In this document: positions 8,683-19,000 of the stretch, in pieces
Position numbering within the stretch: the stretch's first letter is position 1
Layout of the letters: each line of letters begins with the position of its first letter
From: Chlorobiaceae bacterium
GTDB taxonomy: Bacteria > Bacteroidota > Ignavibacteria > UBA10030 > SZUA-254
DNA length: 59,805 nt
Direction of reading: 5' to 3'
Assembly (NCBI GenBank): GCA_013824245.1
Contig: PNNN01000064.1
Location: forward strand, 1-59,805
Notes under the pieces: model-generated
The model's input: the letters and a program-made list of their open reading frames with translations, nothing else
Told to the model about the DNA's origin: nothing
Database searches by the model: none
Made by a program: the position numbers and the translations under genes

Positions 8683-8871
8683 ATGATTCGATTAGCCGAT
8701 GAATGGAAATTTTATCAAGACAAGAACGGGCAATGGCAATGGCGGAAGTTAATCGCTAATAAAGTTGTGGCAGTTTCTTTTGATGGCTTTCCATCGCGCA
8801 GACAGTGTATCGGGGATGCAAAGCAGAGGGGTTATATTGTCCCGCTCAAAAGTGCTCTTGTTAGAAAATAG
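8683..8871 (+). CDS. Small DUF1508/YegP-like protein
   Basis: This 62-residue protein has one copy of a beta-beta-alpha-beta pattern: WKFYQDKNGQWQWRKL, then an NKVVAVSFDGFPSR strand-turn, then a helix ending QRGY. That resembles the 'FYxDxxGxWRWRxxAxNGxxIAxSxEGYxxK' repeat of YegP/DUF1508 proteins, which usually carry two copies. Here there is one, with IANKVVAVS replacing the usual NG turn. YegP-type proteins are cytoplasmic with no established activity. It stands alone, with no overlapping neighbour. Confidence 0.6.
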   Translation: MIRLADEWKFYQDKNGQWQWRKLIANKVVAVSFDGFPSRRQCIGDAKQRGYIVPLKSALVRK

Positions 8872-8980
8872 GTTCATCAATTCTTTAAGCTTGCTTTTCT
8901 TTCTGATGGTTGTGATAAAACTATTATGAAAGAAATTCACCCGCAGACCGCCTCAATGCAAATTGGCTGGGGCAAAGAGA

Positions 8981-9349
8981 TTATGCTTTCAACATGGTAT
9001 CAATAGTGTAAAATAAATTTCCTGTATCATAAGGTTTGCCAATAAATTCATCGGCACCAAGATCTTTACATTTATAAAAATTAATTAGATCGGCATAAGC
9101 TGATAAAACGATGACTTTAGTGTTAGGGAAAGTACCTTTAACAAATTTCAAAAATTCAAAACCATCGATATATGGCATTTTTAAGTCGAGAATTATTAAC
9201 TTGAATTCTATCCCATACGTCAATGGAATTGCCTCACTGCCAGAAGCAGCTTCTCGAACATCATAGCCATAGTCGGTAAGTTGAGCGGCTAATATCTGTC
9301 TCAATTGCTGATCATCATCGACAATAAGAATTTTATTTTTTACAATCAT
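8981..9349 (-). CDS. Stand-alone response-regulator receiver domain
   Basis: This 122-residue CheY-like protein has no output domain. The acidic pocket is DDD at residues 11-13, the phospho-acceptor is Asp55 in ILDLKMP, the switch Ser is 83 and the conserved Lys is 105 in GKPY, so it should be phosphorylatable. No histidine kinase is encoded nearby. Its last third (ADLxxxxxxKxxGAxxFIGKPY) is close to that of the receiver at 55862-56251, so the two are probably paralogues. It lies downstream of a strong terminator and so is likely expressed separately from the giant-protein genes. Confidence 0.93.
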   Translation of the reverse strand: MIVKNKILIVDDDQQLRQILAAQLTDYGYDVREAASGSEAIPLTYGIEFKLIILDLKMPYIDGFEFLKFVKGTFPNTKVIVLSAYADLINFYKCKDLGADEFIGKPYDTGNLFYTIDTMLKA

Positions 9350-9442
9350 AAGAATTAACCGATTTCAATTATGTTATAAAAATATTAGGGAAAATAAAAT
9401 TATAAAACAATGGCGTTGTGATCTGAATTATCTGGATATGAA

Positions 9443-9476
9443 AAAAAACCCCAATCTGTCAGGATTGGGGTTTTTT
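9443..9476. terminator. Bidirectional rho-independent terminator
   Basis: The stem CCCCAATC / GATTGGGG with a 6-base loop extends into flanking A6 and T6 runs, giving up to 14 bp. It works in both directions and ends the minus-strand unit that finishes at 9497. Confidence 0.9.
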
Positions 9477-9496
9477 CTATGCACCATTTATAAATT

Positions 9497-10027
9497 CTAA
9501 GGTCTTTCGGGCGGAAGAGGCAACTCTGATGAACTTTTGCTTTTACTCTGGCTGCCGCTGACAATTAGCGCTATCACACCTGCAACAACGGCTGTTCCTC
9601 CTATTGCGTAATATAACCACGTACTTCTTGGTGTTATGTTTGTTACACGCACTTCAAAATAATATCCTTCACCTTGAAACCCTTGAGGGTAATCGTGGCG
9701 GAAATACCACCTGATTGTTCTGTTATTTCCTGCAAAAAATCCTTCTCCAATATCGCCCTCAGTTGTAACAGGAGTTGCGCTGAACGATGGATCGTTCTCC
9801 CGTTTCATTATAATGCGAACGTCATATTTCTCACCAGGATCTCCAATAAGATCATAGGTAATGAAGATTGCCTCATTTTTAATTGACCATTGTACATTCG
9901 TTCCACGAGGTTCGTCTGAAGATTCCGATTGGGCAAACGATTCAATTCTTAAAATAAGTAACATTATCATCGGTAACAACCCGATGATTAATGGCTTTCT
10001 AAATTTATCTAATCTTTGAAATATCAT
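9497..10027 (-). CDS. Exported beta-sandwich protein with C-terminal membrane anchor
   Basis: The 176-residue product has an N-terminal hydrophobic segment (about residues 13-32, ending SFAQ) read as a signal peptide. A beta-rich domain of about 100 residues follows, with ITYDLIGDPGEKYDVRI and IRWYFRHDYPQGFQGEGYYF, then a transmembrane helix near residues 138-160 and a Ser/Lys/Pro tail. The domain pattern is one I associate with proteins of the Bacteroidota/Chlorobi lineage lying beside gliding or surface-protein genes, but I cannot name the family. It starts 7 bp after the giant repeat protein and probably shares its transcript. It may help anchor or process that protein; this is inference. 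Confidence 0.7.
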   Translation of the reverse strand: MIFQRLDKFRKPLIIGLLPMIMLLILRIESFAQSESSDEPRGTNVQWSIKNEAIFITYDLIGDPGEKYDVRIIMKRENDPSFSATPVTTEGDIGEGFFAGNNRTIRWYFRHDYPQGFQGEGYYFEVRVTNITPRSTWLYYAIGGTAVVAGVIALIVSGSQSKSKSSSELPLPPERP

Positions 10028-10034
10028 AAAGTCC

Positions 10035-13000
10035 CTACTTTATCATTATCATTTTCTTTGTTTGGAGAAGCGTTGCACCTTCAAGTAAGCGGTAGAAATA
10101 AACGCCCGATGAGGTAATCGATCCCGAAGCATCCGTTCCATCCCATAAGAATGTATGAGTCCCGGCTGTATATGTGCCTTCGGCAACTGTTTTTACAAGC
10201 TGTCCAATTGAATTATAAATGTTCAATTTTACGTTCGCATCGCGCGGAAGTTTTACGCTGATCGAGGTGGAACTGTTAAACGGATTCGGGAAGTTCTGGA
10301 GTAACTCAAATTCCTTTGGCAGAACTTTGTTGATCTCGTTATTCACATATTCTTCCGTTCCCACGATCATTTTAAATTGCATTTTATCTATGACATTTAC
10401 AAAAGAATAAGTTGCTTGCCTTCTTAAATCGAACGGTGCACTATTCAAGAGGTTGATTAAAACCACATGATAATTTGCAGGAATATTTTCGATTCCGTCG
10501 AACCGAATTTTGCCTGTGGATTTTCGTGGATTCGCAACTTCAAAATCCCATGTTTGTCCATCACCGATATCGGGCCTGAAATCTGAACTGAAGCGCTGGA
10601 ACGTTTCATCCCACGCGGGCCGTGGGAAATAGAGGAATCCCTGATCGAGGAAGAGAGGCGGTTTTCTTCCGTCCAACATATCCATACCTTGTTTTGCTGT
10701 TGGAGAGATGCCCAAGTAATTTTCTGCATCCTTGTTGATGTCGGATTCGTAATTTAATTTAACGCTCCAAAGCGTTGGAATAATTTTTGGCGTTAGATTT
10801 ATCTTGCCGAATGGATAAGGAACTTTCAACGCTGTAAGGTTCGAACTGTTGAAGAAATAATAACCCCTGAAAGGTTCTAATGCAAGTTTTTCAGCGTATG
10901 AGCCGGTGTATGAGTATAACTTCGTTGAAGCGGGCAGACTATTTGCATCAATAATTGTTTGCCATGCAACGTTTTTATCGAATGGATTACCGAGTATATT
11001 CCATCCGCCGTGGATTTGTATACTGTATGAAGCATCGGAACTAAGCGTTGGGGTTAACATATCGAATTGCGGTAAATAGAATTCGCCTTTCTTCAGTAAC
11101 CAATATCCTTCACCCGTTCGTAAATAAGAATTCGTCGATAATTCAATAAGATAATTCTCAGCGCTTCCGTTATCGGAGAACATTCTCCAGTCGATTCGCG
11201 GAACACCGAATGGATAAATACCCACCTTCAGTGTATCGACAATGCCCGGAACGCTGAACAAGCGATATTCGATTGAAGAAAGCGGTTCGGGTGCAAACGG
11301 AATGGTTGTAGACATTCGAACAGTTAAGGGCAGTCTCCCGGAAACGATGGAGAAGATATTGCTTTCTCCAACAATCTCGTTGTTAAGGATTGATTCCACT
11401 TTCAGTCGGCAACTGTCGATTGGATTTACTGCGAGAGTATCGGGCAGTATTACGGTTGTTTGACCATTATTGATTAAATTTTCTTTTATCAAGCGGAATG
11501 TTTTTCCGCTATCTATGGACAATTTGATATTGACGTTACCGCTTAATGTTGGACTGGTTGTCCATAAGATTGGATATGTAAAAGTAGTTGCCCAAGTATT
11601 GGGCGGGGTTACAACAGCAATCGTAGCGCCGACCGTTGTGAACCTTCTTGGATTTGAGAAGCGGCTTTCATCTATTCCCGATTTTACGCTGACACGCCAG
11701 AAATATAGACGGGCATTAGCAAGCGAAGATAATTGAACGGATGTATCGATAATACCGCGCTGATTCAAAATGAATTTTGTCGAGTCGGTAAAAGTAGAAT
11801 CGGAAGAAATCTGGACGTTATATGAATTTGCTCCGGGGTATAACATCCAACTGAGCATAGGTGAGGTAGAGATGTCTGATGCGCCATCAATAATTCCAGT
11901 CAGTATTGGAGGTGGAATGTAATGACTGAACATTGCTTGCTGTCTGAGCGGTTCATTCATAATAACCGCGGCAGGATTTACGCTTCCCGTGTATGAACCA
12001 TTCCCCGTTCCTAACCACTGATAGAATGCATAATCGATCGTTGGGGTTGCACTAATCGGCACGGTGTCTCCTTTACCAAACCAACCACTAATCGGATCAG
12101 CGGTGCCGCCGATATCTGCTACCATAGTCAGATAATACTGTGTATTAAATGTTGCCGTGTAAATTGTATCGGTTAATGGAGCAACATAATGAATTGTATC
12201 GCCGAAATCATTCCATTGTTTGAAGATGTAACGGATTCCATCAACATCAGATTGTGGTGTTAGTGCAGACAGGCGATGACTCGATCCGCGGAGCCAAGAT
12301 ATATTCTTGGGTGTTGTATAAGTGGAATCATCGACCATAATTTTTCTGCCGGTCGGAACAGTGGTTAGAGAAATCTGGACTGCTGAACCGAAATTGGCGG
12401 TAATGCTAATAGGTTCGGTAAAAACTATTTTTACAGGATTTTCGTTGCGTGAAATTCCACCACTCCATCCGGTGAAGACATAGCCGACTGCAGGTGTCGC
12501 GATCAACGTAACCGTATCTCCGATGAAATAATATTTTTTACCTGATGGATTTGTTGTTCCTGAATTGGCAGGAAAAACATTCATTGTGAGTGTGTATTGG
12601 GGGCTAAAGGATGCCGTAAAAACTGAATCGGTGGTTGGGAAAATAGTGTGCGCTTGTGAGCCACCATCGTTCCAGCTTGCCCATACCCACTGCTTGTCGG
12701 GAAGTGCATCAGGTTGCGGAGATGGAGCGCCGAGAGTTAATTGCGATCCCGGATCTACAAAACGTGTTTGTGTGGCGCTGTATGTTGATCCGTTGTAGAT
12801 GAATGATCTGCCCGGTGGATCTGTGCCAATTGTTATTTGAACAGGTTTGCGGGTAAAGTTTGCAGTTTCGGTTATAGGTGCATTCATTGTAACAGAAGAA
12901 GGATTGGTTGGTCCACTGTACGATCCGCTACCTGACCCTGCCCAAGTTGTAAAGTTATAACCGGTGATCGGGATGGCAGTTATTTGAACATTCTGAGAGC

Positions 13001-16000
13001 GGTTGAACCACCCACTTTGCGGTGTAACTGTGCCTCCAGTATTTGCATTCATCGTTAAATAATATTGAGTAACAAATATAGCGGTGAATGTGGTATCAGA
13101 TAGCGGAGTGATAGTATGACTTTTTGAACCGCTGTCGCTCCAAATATTCCATGTGTAGCGAATTCCTGTAGCGCCTTGTTGTGTATCTACAACACTGATA
13201 GTGTGAAGTGTGCCTGTTGCCCAATTAAATAGATGCGGGCTTTGGTAAAGTGTATCATCAACAACGATAGAAAGTCCTGCAGGCAATGTTGCAACATTAA
13301 TATTTGCAAGATACCGTTTAAATGATGCGGTCTCTGAAATTGGAGAGAACACTGAGATATTGACCGGATTCAGAGTATCGGAATAAGAACCATCACCTGT
13401 TCCAGTCCATCTATCAAACTGGTATCCAAGAGACGGTATCGCTCTAATCGATATTAACTTCCCGCTATCTTGCCAACTGCTCACCGGTGTTACAGAGCCG
13501 CCCGTTAATGCATTCATGGTTAAATAATATTGAGGTCGATAAAAAGCGATGAAAGTAGAATCTCGGGTGATTACAACTTGGTGACTCTTTGTTCTGCCAT
13601 CGCTCCAATTTGTATATAAATAACGAGTGTCAATTTTCGTGTTTTGAGTATCGACCGCGACTATGCTGTGAACTGAACCATAGGTCCACGAAAACGTTTG
13701 TGGTGATGTATACGGAAGATTATCGATGACTATCGAGAGACTATCAGGTACAGTTCGAACTATCACAGAGATCATATTGATTGCGAAGATAGCACGAATT
13801 GTGTGGTTCGCCGATAACTGAGTGAAAGTATAAGATGTATCTTTTCCGACATACAAACTATCTACCAAAACACTATCAACATGATAGTTGGTGCTTGGAC
13901 GGATTGAGTATCTTTGTGAACTGCCGTATGGCAATGTTATAGTCCCTGATGGAGAGATGGTGCCATTTACGCCAGCGGTGGCAGTTATCGTATAATTATT
14001 GATTATGAATGTAGCCGATATAGAATGATTCGCTCTTATATTTCTGAAGGTATAAGAGGGGATAGCTCCCACATTTATAGCATCGACCAAAACAGAAACT
14101 ATATGATAACCGGTATCGGGGAGAATTGATATGACTAAACTATCGTCATAGCTAACAATAGTTGAGCCAAGCGGACTCAATGTGCCGTTCAAACCACTTG
14201 CTGCAGTTATGGTGAATTTGTTTATAGAAAATGTTACACTGATAGTGTGAGGGATGATAATATTTGTAAAGGTGTAATTAGCCGGTGATCCTTGATAAAC
14301 TCCATCTACGAATACGCTGTCAATATGATAGCCGGTGTCGGGTAAAAATGTAAAAGTACGAATTGAACCATAGCTCACATTCACATCGCCGGATGGTGAT
14401 ATGGTGCCGTGCGTGCTTGAAGTTGCTGAAATGATTAATTGGTTTGGTGCAAACTTGGCAGATATAGTATGGTTCGATGTTACATTCTCGAATGAATAAT
14501 TAGATTGAGACCCTATGAAACTGCCATCTACAATAACGCTGTCGATATAATAACCTGTATCCGGGAGAATGGTAAATGCAATTGTTGATCCATAATCTAC
14601 TGATATTGGACCAGATGGATTTATTGAACCATGAAGTCCGGCAGATGCGGTGATGGTATAACCGGTGATTGTAAAGCTTGCAATAATCGAGTGTGGGGTT
14701 GTTACATTCGAGAAAGTATACGATGGTACTGCACCAACAGAGATCCCATCAACTACGACATCAGAAATATGATATATGGTGTCCGGTGTGATAGTAAACG
14801 ATTGACTAGTGCCATAAACTACTTTTACATCGCCGGAAGGTGTGATTGTACCGTGAAGTCCTGCGCTTGCAGTGACAATTATTGTATCAAGCGCGAACGA
14901 TGCAGTTTGAGTTATCGGACTGCCGATAGTGATTATGGTTGAATCAAGCGTGCCCGTATAAGAACCTGTCCCAGTTCCGGTCCATCCTTTAAAAATATAA
15001 CCCAAATTCGGCAGCGCTTTAATTAAAACAATGGCTCCACTATCTTTATAACCGGTTAAAGGCGAGACGGTTCCGCCTGAGCCCGCCATCATTGTTAATG
15101 AAAATTGAGTGGTGAAATTCGCTGTGAACGTTGTATCTGATACGGGGAAAATCGTATGCGTCGCGATTCCACCGTCACTCCAATTGTTCCATACATATTG
15201 AATTCCGGTTCCACCGGGTTGTGTTGTCGTTGCAATTCTAATGGTGTGGCTTGTTCCAGGTTGTTCTGTAAAAGTTTGTTTTACTAAATATGTTGTTCCG
15301 TCATAAACGAATGATCTGCCCGATGGATTTGTTTGAATAGTTACCGAAATAGGATTTCGCGTAAAGCTCGCCGTTTCTGTAATTGGGAGGTTTACTGTAA
15401 CGTTTGAGGGATTTGTTTTGCCGCTGTAACCACCGGTTGTTCCACTCCAGATATTGAAACTATAATCAACATTTGGTATAGCAGTGATTGCTACTATTTG
15501 ACCGTGGTTAAACCATCCGCTTGGTGGTGTGACTGTACCACCTTCATTTGCAACCATTGTTAGGTAATGTTGAGTGGCGAAGTTTGCAGTATAAGTTGTA
15601 TTTACCAATGGAGAAATTACGCTCATCAATGTGGTTGCATTTGTCCACGAATTCCAAACGTAACGTGTTCCGGTTGTTCCGGGTTGAATTGAGTCGGTGG
15701 AAATAACATGGCTTTCACCTGCTATCCAATTAAAAATTTGAGTTGTTGAATATGTGCTTCCATCTACTGTAAAATTCATTCCTATCAGATTGGATTGAAC
15801 CGTAACGGTAATATTATTTGGCGCGAATGAAACATCGATTGTATGATTGGCAGTAATATTCGTGAATGTGTACCTGTTCGAAGTATCGATCGAAACAGGA
15901 ACTCCATCTACATTTACAACATTTATATGATATCCGAGATCGGGAGTGATTAAGAATGAACTGCTTGATCCGTAAGTTGCCGAGACCGATCCGCTTGGCG

Positions 16001-19000
16001 AAATAGCTCCATGCAAACCTGCAGTTGCGTTTATTGTGAATGTGTTGATGCTAAACGATGCCGAAATTGTATGGTTGGTTCGAACATTCGTGAATGAATA
16101 TGATGTAGGCGCGCCGAACGAAATTCCGTCGACAAATAAATCAATAATATGGTATCCTATATCAGGCGTAATAGTAAAAGATTGATTCGATCCGAAAAGA
16201 ACCTTCACAATGCCTTGCGGGGAAATTGAACCGTGAGTTCCAGCCGTCGCTGTAATTATCAGGGTATCGATTGCAAACGATGCACTGATTGAATGATCAG
16301 ATATAATATTTGTGAATGTATAATTTGTTTGCGCGCCAATGGGGCTGCCATCCACAAGCACATTTACTATATGATAACCGGTATCGGGGGTGACAGTAAA
16401 AGATTGATTCATTGCGTAACCAACACGCACATTCCCGGATGGATAGATTTTTCCGTTTGTACCGGCAGAGGCAGTTATTGTTAGAGAATCGGGCACAAAC
16501 GAAACAGATATTGTATGATTCACGGTAACATTTGTAAATGTATATGATGTTGCTGAAGGATTTTGTACACCATCAATTGAATAATTTAATACATGATATC
16601 CCGCCGAAGGAATGAATGTAAAAGTTTGATTGCTTCCATAAAGCACTGGAACAGTTCCTGAAGGACTAATCGCACCGTTCGTTCCAGCCGAAGCGGTAAT
16701 AGTAAGTGTATCGATGGCGAAGGTAGCATTAATTGTATGGTTGTCCGTAACATTCGTGAATGTATAAGATGAAACTTTTCCAACAGTGATCGCATCAACC
16801 GATACATCAAAAATATGGTATCCGATATCAGGCGTTATATAAAATATTTGATTTGCTCCGTAATTTACATTTACAACTCCAGACGGTGTTATTGAGCCAT
16901 GAATACCGGCTGTTGCCGTAATAGTGTATTGACTTAGCGTGAATGAATTACTTGTAACCGGTGAGTATAATTGATGAGTTGCTTCCAAAGATTTAACCCC
17001 GGGTAGATCTATACTAAGATCACTAAAAATAGCATTCCCAGAAGAGTTGGTTGGTTGGCGCTTTGTTCCATTTAAAGTTCCGGTACCGGTTTTCTTAGAA
17101 ATCGTAATTGTATCTCCTAAAATTGGAATGGGATTCCCGGCAATATCCGTAATTTGAACTTTAATAGGTGGTGATATGAGGGCGCCTGCGATTCCGTCTG
17201 ACGGCTGTTGTAAGTAAACCAATTTTGATGGAACGCCTGCCAAGACTGTAATTGTACCTGAATTTACAGAAGTCAAGCCGATTTTTTCAGCATGGATTTG
17301 AGCCGTGCCTGTTAGCCGCGCTGTAAATGTTGCACAATTACATGCACTTGAATATGCGAAATCGGATTGCTTTATACTATCAGTAATAAATTGCAACGAC
17401 CACGTAGCAGTTGAATCGTTAGCAACAAAATTGTCATATTGATCTCTCTTAACTGAGTAAACAGTGAGAGTATTCCCGGAAATTATCGATTGAGCAGTAA
17501 CAACGCTCCCGTTTCCATCAGGCGCGCTTTCAACAATTATCTTTGTCGCTATTGCCGGTAGTATATTAAATGAGTTACTAACAATCGGAGTAAACAAAGT
17601 CCGGGTTGCAGTTATTTGTTTTGTCCCGGATTTTTGAATGCTGAGATCACTGAATGTTGCTGTACCGCTTGCGTCTGTAATGATGGATGTTGTCCCCATT
17701 AACGGTCCGGTCCCCGATGTCAATGTGAGTGTGATTGTTTCACCTGCTGTTGGGACGACATTATCGTAGCTGTCTCGTAATTGAACAGTAATTGCCGGAG
17801 AGATTGTTGAACCGGCATTGGTATTAGCGGGTGGTTGTTGTAGAAACGCAATTGCAACCGGTGTCCCTGCTGAAATTAAAAATGCATCGCTCACTGCCGG
17901 TATCAACGACCCGCTTTGTGCAGATAGATTTTTTATTCCGGTTTTATTGATTGAAAGATCGGTAAACGTTGCCAATCCGCTTGCATTAGTCAATTGCGTA
18001 AGTGTACCGCTTAGAATTCCCGTGCCTGAATTTAAACTGAGTGTCACCGCGACATTCGGCACCGAGACATTGTTTCCGATACTATCTTTAAGTTGAACCG
18101 TTACCGAAGGGCTGATAGCTGTTCCGGCTACTGTGGAGGTGGGTTGTTGAATAAAAGCTAAACGCTTAACATTACCTGCAACAACAGTGATCGTACCTGA
18201 TGATATAGGTGCTAAGACTCCTGACGTTGATTTAATATTAGCACTGCCTGCACCGTGTCCTGTAAATGTTGCCGCGCGATTACCATCGAAAGTTACAAGG
18301 TCGGTCCCGATAACACTGCCGGTAACATTATCAAGCGACCAAGAGCTGATTGAATTTGCAATGTAATTGTTATAAACGTCTCTAGTAATTGCATACGCAG
18401 TTAAAGAACTGCCGGAGATAATTGTCTGAGTCGGAATGATTACACCGCTGCCATCTGCCATAGTTTCGACTGATATTTTGCTCGCCGTCGCCGGTGATAT
18501 TATGAAAAATGAACTCACCGCGGTTGTAATTCCTGAGCTTGTTGCAGTGATCGCTTTTGTGCCAATCAGTTGAATACTCAAACCACTAAATGTTGCTAAT
18601 CCATTCACATCGGTTATACTGGTTTTAATTCCTCTTAGTGTATCTGTTCCGCTCGATACTTCAAGAGATACTGATACACCGGATGTGGTGACGTTATTTT
18701 CAAATTGGTCTTTTAGTTGAACCGTAACTGCCGGTGAAATCGATTCTCCGGCCACCGTATTGGTAGGTTGTTGTACGAAAACAAGATGATCGGGTGAGGC
18801 GGCAGTAATAGAAAATGAATTGCTGATGGCGCTTGTTAAACTGCCACTGGATGCGTTTATGTTTTTTGTTCCAACTATATCCATCCAAAGATCATTGAAC
18901 GATGCTGATCCGTTTGCATCGGTTGTTCGCGATTTTGTGCCGTTAAGTGTCCCGCTGCCGCTTGAGAGTGCAACTGTGATTACGATTCCGGATGCGGCTA

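Noticed and set aside
10457-10729. Open frame inside the giant gene on the same strand but another frame
   Set aside because: It overlaps a well-supported repeat protein and has no ribosome-binding site or family likeness.
11930-16935. Regular repeats that could suggest a CRISPR array
   Set aside because: Units are about 220-465 bp, coding, and diverged; there are no short identical repeats with spacers and no cas genes.
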